64,000 nucleotides of DNA from positions 172,411 through 236,410 of the forward strand of contig NZ_SAWY01000019.1 of assembly GCF_006439335.1 (NCBI RefSeq). Reading direction: 5' to 3'. A program made the position numbers and the translations under genes. The stretch's first letter is position 1. Every line of letters starts with the position of its first letter. Under the pieces are notes generated by a model. The model was not told the DNA's origin. It saw nothing but the letters and a program-made list of their open reading frames with translations, and ran no database searches. The DNA is from Litorilituus lipolyticus (GTDB lineage: Bacteria > Pseudomonadota > Gammaproteobacteria > Enterobacterales > Alteromonadaceae). Shown here piece after piece: positions 59,974 to 64,000 of the stretch.

Positions 59974-60156
59974 ATGAAAATTTTTTGGCGAATTATCGGC
60001 GTTGGATTACTGCTATGGGCAGCATGGGATATTTATTTTGGTTATACCTTTTTATACGACGTTATCTATAAAGAGGTCGAGCCAACTTTATATTGGGTAA
60101 CAGTCGCAGCATGGATCATTCTCGGTTTAAGTTGTTTTTACACTAAAGATGAGTAG
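59974..60156 (+). CDS. Small membrane protein, second gene of TetR-controlled operon
   Basis: This 60-residue protein has two hydrophobic segments (about 4-24 and 38-53) around a short acidic loop. The frame is open to 59884, inside the previous gene; ATG 59974 starts MKIFWRIIGVG and is preferred. No family recognised. The next gene begins 75 bp later. Confidence 0.7.
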   Translation: MKIFWRIIGVGLLLWAAWDIYFGYTFLYDVIYKEVEPTLYWVTVAAWIILGLSCFYTKDE

Positions 60157-60231
60157 ATATGTGACTCCTTTCTCTCAAACAACCTTAACACTCAATTATG
60201 CTATCAAATACAATTTCATTGGAGCAAGATA

Positions 60232-61440
60232 ATGAAGATTTACCTTATTAAAGCCTCTGCAGGTAGTGATTACTCTAAATACAAAGCCGAAACTGGTGGG
60301 CCACCACAAAATATTTTTGCGGCTGCAGCAGCCACACCAAAGCATTATAAGCTTGAGATGGCAGATGAAACTATCGGCATGAAAACCAACTTTTCCTCTG
60401 ATGCAGATGTAGTTGTAATTTTTGCTTCTACCCCTGATGCTTATAGAGCGTATGAAATATCAGCAAAATTTGCCGAGTTAGGAAAAACCATTATTCTTGG
60501 TGGCTTGCATACTAAATTTAATCAAGAAGAAGCTGCTGAACATGCTCACGCATTGATCTTAGGAGAGGTTGAAAATTACTGGCAAACCTTGCTAAATGAT
60601 GTTCAAGAAAACAACTTACAACCAGTTTATCAAAGTACAACGCCATTAGATTTAAGTGAACTAAACCCTTACCCTACTAACTTAATTTCGCCCAAAACAT
60701 ACAACTACACGTGGTCTGTTGTGGTTACACGTGGCTGCCCATTTAAATGCGATTTTTGTCTAGTACATCAATTTTTTAATAAGTTTCAAATGCGACCTAT
60801 TGAAAATATTGTTGAAGAGCTATGGCATTTAAAATCTCTTGGCGTGGAATGGGTTGAGCTACACTCAGATAACCTTACATATAATCGCGATTACGCAATT
60901 GAGCTCTTTAAAGCAATAGCCCCCATTGGTTTAAAATTTTATGGCGAAACAACCGTGCTTATAGCTCGCGATGAAGAAATGCTACAAGCCGCAAAACAAG
61001 CGGGTGTTAAAGCATTACTACTCGGCATAGAAACCCCCTCTCTTGAAGCTCTTAAAGCACAGAAAAAAGGCTTTGTTAAACCAGATAAAATGAAGGCTTA
61101 TATGGAGAACATTAGAAAGTATGATATTGAGGTTTGGGGGGATTTCCTATTTGGCTTTGATGAGCATACACCATCAATATTTCAAGAAACCCTAGATTTT
61201 GTGAAAGATATCAAAGTCGATAAGGTTATTTCACACTTTATGATCCCCTTTCCTGGCTCGGAGTCTTTTAAAAAACTAGATGCTGAAAATCGAATTTTAA
61301 CCAAAAATTGGTCTAAATATGATGGTAGTCACTCAGTATACCAACCTAAAAATATGTCTACCGAGGAGTTAGAGCAAGGAGTTTATTGGGTATGGAAGAA
61401 AACAGCGAGTTTTACTGAACGCTTGAAATACCTTTTTTAA
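60232..61440 (+). CDS. B12-binding-type radical SAM protein
   Basis: The 402-residue protein has an N-terminal B12-binding-like Rossmann part (about 1-130, with GGLHTKFNQEEAAEHAHALILGE) and a radical SAM core with CPFKCDFC (Cys169, Cys173, Cys176) for the [4Fe-4S] cluster. The DxHxxG cobalamin-ligand motif is not seen. The family includes methylases and ring or side-chain modifiers; the substrate is unknown. GGAGCAAG-type sequence precedes the ATG. It lies between small membrane proteins and an ABC membrane domain. Confidence 0.88.
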   Translation: MKIYLIKASAGSDYSKYKAETGGPPQNIFAAAAATPKHYKLEMADETIGMKTNFSSDADVVVIFASTPDAYRAYEISAKFAELGKTIILGGLHTKFNQEEAAEHAHALILGEVENYWQTLLNDVQENNLQPVYQSTTPLDLSELNPYPTNLISPKTYNYTWSVVVTRGCPFKCDFCLVHQFFNKFQMRPIENIVEELWHLKSLGVEWVELHSDNLTYNRDYAIELFKAIAPIGLKFYGETTVLIARDEEMLQAAKQAGVKALLLGIETPSLEALKAQKKGFVKPDKMKAYMENIRKYDIEVWGDFLFGFDEHTPSIFQETLDFVKDIKVDKVISHFMIPFPGSESFKKLDAENRILTKNWSKYDGSHSVYQPKNMSTEELEQGVYWVWKKTASFTERLKYLF

Positions 61441-61472
61441 TTCAGATTTCGTTAACGTTTATTGAAACTATA

Positions 61473-62318
61473 ATGCAACAGTCTCATACCTTAAAAGCCA
61501 TTATTAGTCGCTTTAAGTGGCAAATACTACTGACGTTATCCGTGGTCGTTATAGAAGCAGTTTTAGGCATTTTTTATCCTTTACTTATAGGGATTGCTAT
61601 TAATAAGCTCCTTGAAGAAAGCTACCAAGGAATCTATTGGCTAACGGCTTTAGGTGTGGCTTCGTTAGTTATTGGTACATTTAGACGCTTTTACGATACA
61701 AGAATTTATTCGAAGATTTATCGAAAAACTGTCACGAGTATGGTTGCTTCAGAGCATAACAAAGCACGAGCGGTCTCAGCCATTTCAGCTCGCAGCAATC
61801 TGATGACTGAATTTGTTGAATTTCTAGAAGATTCAATGCCTGAAATAGTGCAATCATTCATTGCTATCATCGGTGTTTCTATCATTATTGCGTTATTGAA
61901 TATTAAAATATTCTTCGCGTGTTTAGCTTTACTTTTACTGATATTGCTTATTTATGCCATCACAGGGAAAAAGAACTTTTGCTTAAATAAGGGTTATAAC
62001 GATGAACTCGAACAGCAGGTTCATGCCATTGAAAGCAAAGACAATACTACAAGTCAAAAGCACTTCAACGCATTAATGCGTTGGAATATCGCGTTATCTG
62101 ATCTGGAAACGACTAACTATTTTATTATTTGGTCAGGTGTGATTGCGCTTTTTATTTATACCCCCATAACAGTTATTGATGGAGGTATTGCGAATTATGG
62201 TCTGGTTTTTTCAATTATTATGTATGTATTTGACTATATTGAAAAACTTGTAACCATGCCGCTGCATATTCAACAAGCTATTCGTTTAAAAGAAATTTCT
62301 CAACGATTATCAACTTAA
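61473..62318 (+). CDS. Orphan ABC exporter transmembrane domain (no ATPase)
   Basis: The 281-residue protein is a six-helix ABC type-1 membrane domain alone (N-terminal SRFKWQILLTLSVVVIEAVLGIFYPLLIG, the EFVEFLEDSMPEIVQSF coupling-region-like part). It stops where a nucleotide-binding domain would begin, and no Walker or signature motif is found here or in neighbours. It begins 32 bp after the radical SAM gene. It may have lost its ATPase, borrow another one, or have a non-transport role. Confidence 0.82.
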   Translation: MQQSHTLKAIISRFKWQILLTLSVVVIEAVLGIFYPLLIGIAINKLLEESYQGIYWLTALGVASLVIGTFRRFYDTRIYSKIYRKTVTSMVASEHNKARAVSAISARSNLMTEFVEFLEDSMPEIVQSFIAIIGVSIIIALLNIKIFFACLALLLLILLIYAITGKKNFCLNKGYNDELEQQVHAIESKDNTTSQKHFNALMRWNIALSDLETTNYFIIWSGVIALFIYTPITVIDGGIANYGLVFSIIMYVFDYIEKLVTMPLHIQQAIRLKEISQRLST

Positions 62319-62420
62319 ATCATCTAACTAATTATTCACAAAACGAGTAAATATGAATATAGTGTCTGCCAAGTAAAATCACTTTATTAGATTTTTCTAT
62401 GGGTTATTGAGGGGTAAATT

Positions 62421-63035
62421 GTGTTTTCATTAAAACAAGCAAAAATCAGTGATAAAGCATTTGTTGTTCCACTGATATTCTCATCAGGACCTGATGCATT
62501 TAATTTTGTTTTCACCACAAATACTCGCAGTGCTATAGATTTTCTTCATTTCGCTTATCAACAACCCAAAGGTACATTTAGTCACAATCATCATCAGGTA
62601 TTAACTAAAGCTGAAGACACTGTTGCCGCTGGCACCTTGATGCAAGCAAGCAATGTTTTAGTTGATAACTTTCATGTTGCTAAACAAATCATTCGTTTTT
62701 ATGGCGTGTTCAGTGGCCTAAAAGTCATGTTCAGAGGTTTGCGTACAGAATCAGTAATAAAGCCGCCAGCCAAAGGTAGGGGCTATTTAGCACACCTTGG
62801 CGTACCTGATGCAAAACAAGGCAATGGTTATGGCAAGCAACTCGTTGCGTTGCTTGAACAGCAAGCCAAATCTCTAGGCTTAGCCAAAGTAGCACTCGAT
62901 GTTTCAATGGAAAACCCTAATGCTAAAAGGCTATACGCTCGTTTAGGTTATTCGGTAAGACGTTTTAATTCGTCGACGTTAAAAAATGATTTTGGCCATG
63001 TGCCCAGTCATGAATATATGGAGAAAACACTTTAA
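62421..63035 (+). CDS. GNAT-family N-acetyltransferase
   Basis: The 204-residue protein has the acetyl-CoA motif LGVPDAKQGNGYGKQLVALLEQQAKSLG and ALDVSMENPNAKRLYARLGYSVRRF of GNAT enzymes. The start is GTG with GAGGGG upstream. The substrate is unknown. It is 102 bp after the ABC gene, so it may be a separate transcript. Confidence 0.87.
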   Translation: MFSLKQAKISDKAFVVPLIFSSGPDAFNFVFTTNTRSAIDFLHFAYQQPKGTFSHNHHQVLTKAEDTVAAGTLMQASNVLVDNFHVAKQIIRFYGVFSGLKVMFRGLRTESVIKPPAKGRGYLAHLGVPDAKQGNGYGKQLVALLEQQAKSLGLAKVALDVSMENPNAKRLYARLGYSVRRFNSSTLKNDFGHVPSHEYMEKTL

Positions 63036-63104
63036 AACTCGCTTTACAAGCCTCGATACAAAATTACTCTTGAAAATATCAAGGCTCTTAAAAGCCTTTA
63101 ACAA

Positions 63105-64000
63105 CTACTTTTCTTTTGCCAAGATAAACACATGATAGCCAAACTCATCAGCAAAACGAGTGCAAATATCTACTTCATGTTTAATATCAGACAGTGCCAC
63201 CGAAGAGGTCATCTCTTCTTCAAGTTCAGTAATTCTAGCTGTTAATGGTTCATAGTAATTCAACCACGCTTGTTTACTTTGTGGAAAATGCCTAATGACT
63301 TGATAGCCAGCTTTTTGCATTTGCTCAACTCTCGTGGCTATTTGCTGAATATCAGGATATTCCTGACTCCATAGTGCCATCGCTTCCTTACTCGGTTTAT
63401 CTGTTCGCCAAACCATATCACTCAGTACAATATAACCTTGTGCACGAAGACAAGGTTTCCAGCTAGCAAGTGCCTTTTCAACACCCATTATGTATGCACT
63501 GCCCTCAGACCAAATAATATCAAAACTCTCCTTATCAAAAGGGAGGTTGGTCATACTTACATTTGCTGTTTCAAGCTGCTTAGATAATCCGAGTTGTTCA
63601 AACCGACGAGTAAGACTGTCTAGTGCGGATTGTTCATTGTCTATCGCTGTGATTATTGCTTCTGTTTCTTCAGCCAATACCTTGGTTGCTAAACCTTTTC
63701 CACAGCCTATTTCTAATATGTTCTTAGGTAAAGAAGGTAATAACGACAAGGCATGTTTAGTATCTACATCACTTCCTGGTCCCCAATGTTCTAATGTCTC
63801 GAAGACTTTCATAAAGTCTGCCATGTATTCGTCATGTTCATTCATATTTTTTGATAACCATTTCAATCGCAAGGCTTCTTTCTCACAAAAGCCCTGCTTA
63901 ATTAACCAATCCAGATGGGCATCTGGCGCCAATTCGTTTAAGTCTTCATGCCAAGATTTAAGGTCGCCTTCACCTAGTATCGCAGCAAGTAAATCTCGGG
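63105..64000 (-). CDS. Class I SAM-dependent methyltransferase, 5' end outside the window
   Basis: The frame reads without stop to the right edge, so the start lies beyond 64000; TTG 63932 is only an internal codon. The visible part has the SAM motif I LEIGCGKGLATKVLAEE, DNEQSALD, and motif post-II FDIIWSEGSAYIMG, with a C-terminal region YHVFILAKEK. The substrate is not readable. It faces the GNAT gene, 70 bp away. Confidence 0.85.
   Translation of the reverse strand, partial: RDLLAAILGEGDLKSWHEDLNELAPDAHLDWLIKQGFCEKEALRLKWLSKNMNEHDEYMADFMKVFETLEHWGPGSDVDTKHALSLLPSLPKNILEIGCGKGLATKVLAEETEAIITAIDNEQSALDSLTRRFEQLGLSKQLETANVSMTNLPFDKESFDIIWSEGSAYIMGVEKALASWKPCLRAQGYIVLSDMVWRTDKPSKEAMALWSQEYPDIQQIATRVEQMQKAGYQVIRHFPQSKQAWLNYYEPLTARITELEEEMTSSVALSDIKHEVDICTRFADEFGYHVFILAKEK

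Noticed and set aside
61473..62318. Full ABC exporter with a frameshifted ATPase domain downstream
   Set aside because: The 102 bp after the stop contain no ATPase motif and the next gene is a GNAT enzyme, so no remnant of an ATPase is present.

Overview
The window looks like a piece of chromosome from an AT-rich marine gammaproteobacterium of the Alteromonadales, most like Colwellia, Thalassotalea and relatives. This rests on gene order and product similarity read by eye, not on a database search. Several blocks keep the gammaproteobacterial order: lptM-dapF-DUF484-yigB-uvrD, cyaY, hemCDXY, ubiD-fre, rho/trxA/rhlB/gppA, tatABC-tatD-hemB, rpoH-ftsXEY/rsmD and tamAB. I saw no rRNA, tRNA, CRISPR array, prophage or insertion sequence.

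Layout. 1-330: 3.3 tandem copies of a 101-bp non-coding repeat, then a DUF3224 gene and rarD. 1983-8157 (minus): lptM, dapF, DUF484, yigB, uvrD and a double-receiver diguanylate cyclase; xerC is missing from its usual place between DUF484 and yigB. 8336-13090 (plus): cyaY and hemC-hemD-hemX-hemY. 13218-16940: an M16 metalloprotease lipoprotein and an SDR with Cys where the catalytic Tyr should be. 17115-23713: fre, ubiD, rho, trxA (minus), then rhlB and a short GppA (plus). 24043-25376: a TetR/GST pair sharing an operator-like palindrome. 25441-31235 (minus): tatABC, an unknown periplasmic protein, tatD, a membrane diguanylate cyclase and hemB in one tight run. 31438-36949: rpoH, ftsX, ftsE, ftsY with a 15-unit hexanucleotide repeat, divergent rsmD and an MBL hydrolase.

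36950-43792 is more accessory: a serine hydrolase, a YjaG protein, a long coiled-coil protein, a SapC-family protein, a small secreted protein with an outer-membrane barrel, and HU. 43921-47373 holds two sulfotransferases around an Asp/Asn beta-hydroxylase-like protein. 47599-50870 holds a UbiA prenyltransferase, an imperfect-palindrome repeat element, a sortable (PEP-CTERM-like) matrixin protease and an MFS transporter. 51049-56717 is tamB/tamA. 56920-58870 carries small lipoprotein, Sel1-like and membrane proteins.

The most distinctive stretch is 59031-62318. A TetR gene is divergent from two tiny membrane proteins, a B12-binding-type radical SAM protein and an ABC exporter membrane domain with no ATPase. 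Between them lies a perfect 37-bp interrupted palindrome that overlaps promoters in both directions. A GNAT acetyltransferase and a methyltransferase that runs off the right edge close the window.

Several start codons were moved from the longest open frame to one with a ribosome binding site and family-typical N terminus: the SDR, tatA, rpoH, ftsX, the coiled-coil gene, the prenyltransferase, the matrixin, the second TetR and the 60-aa membrane protein.
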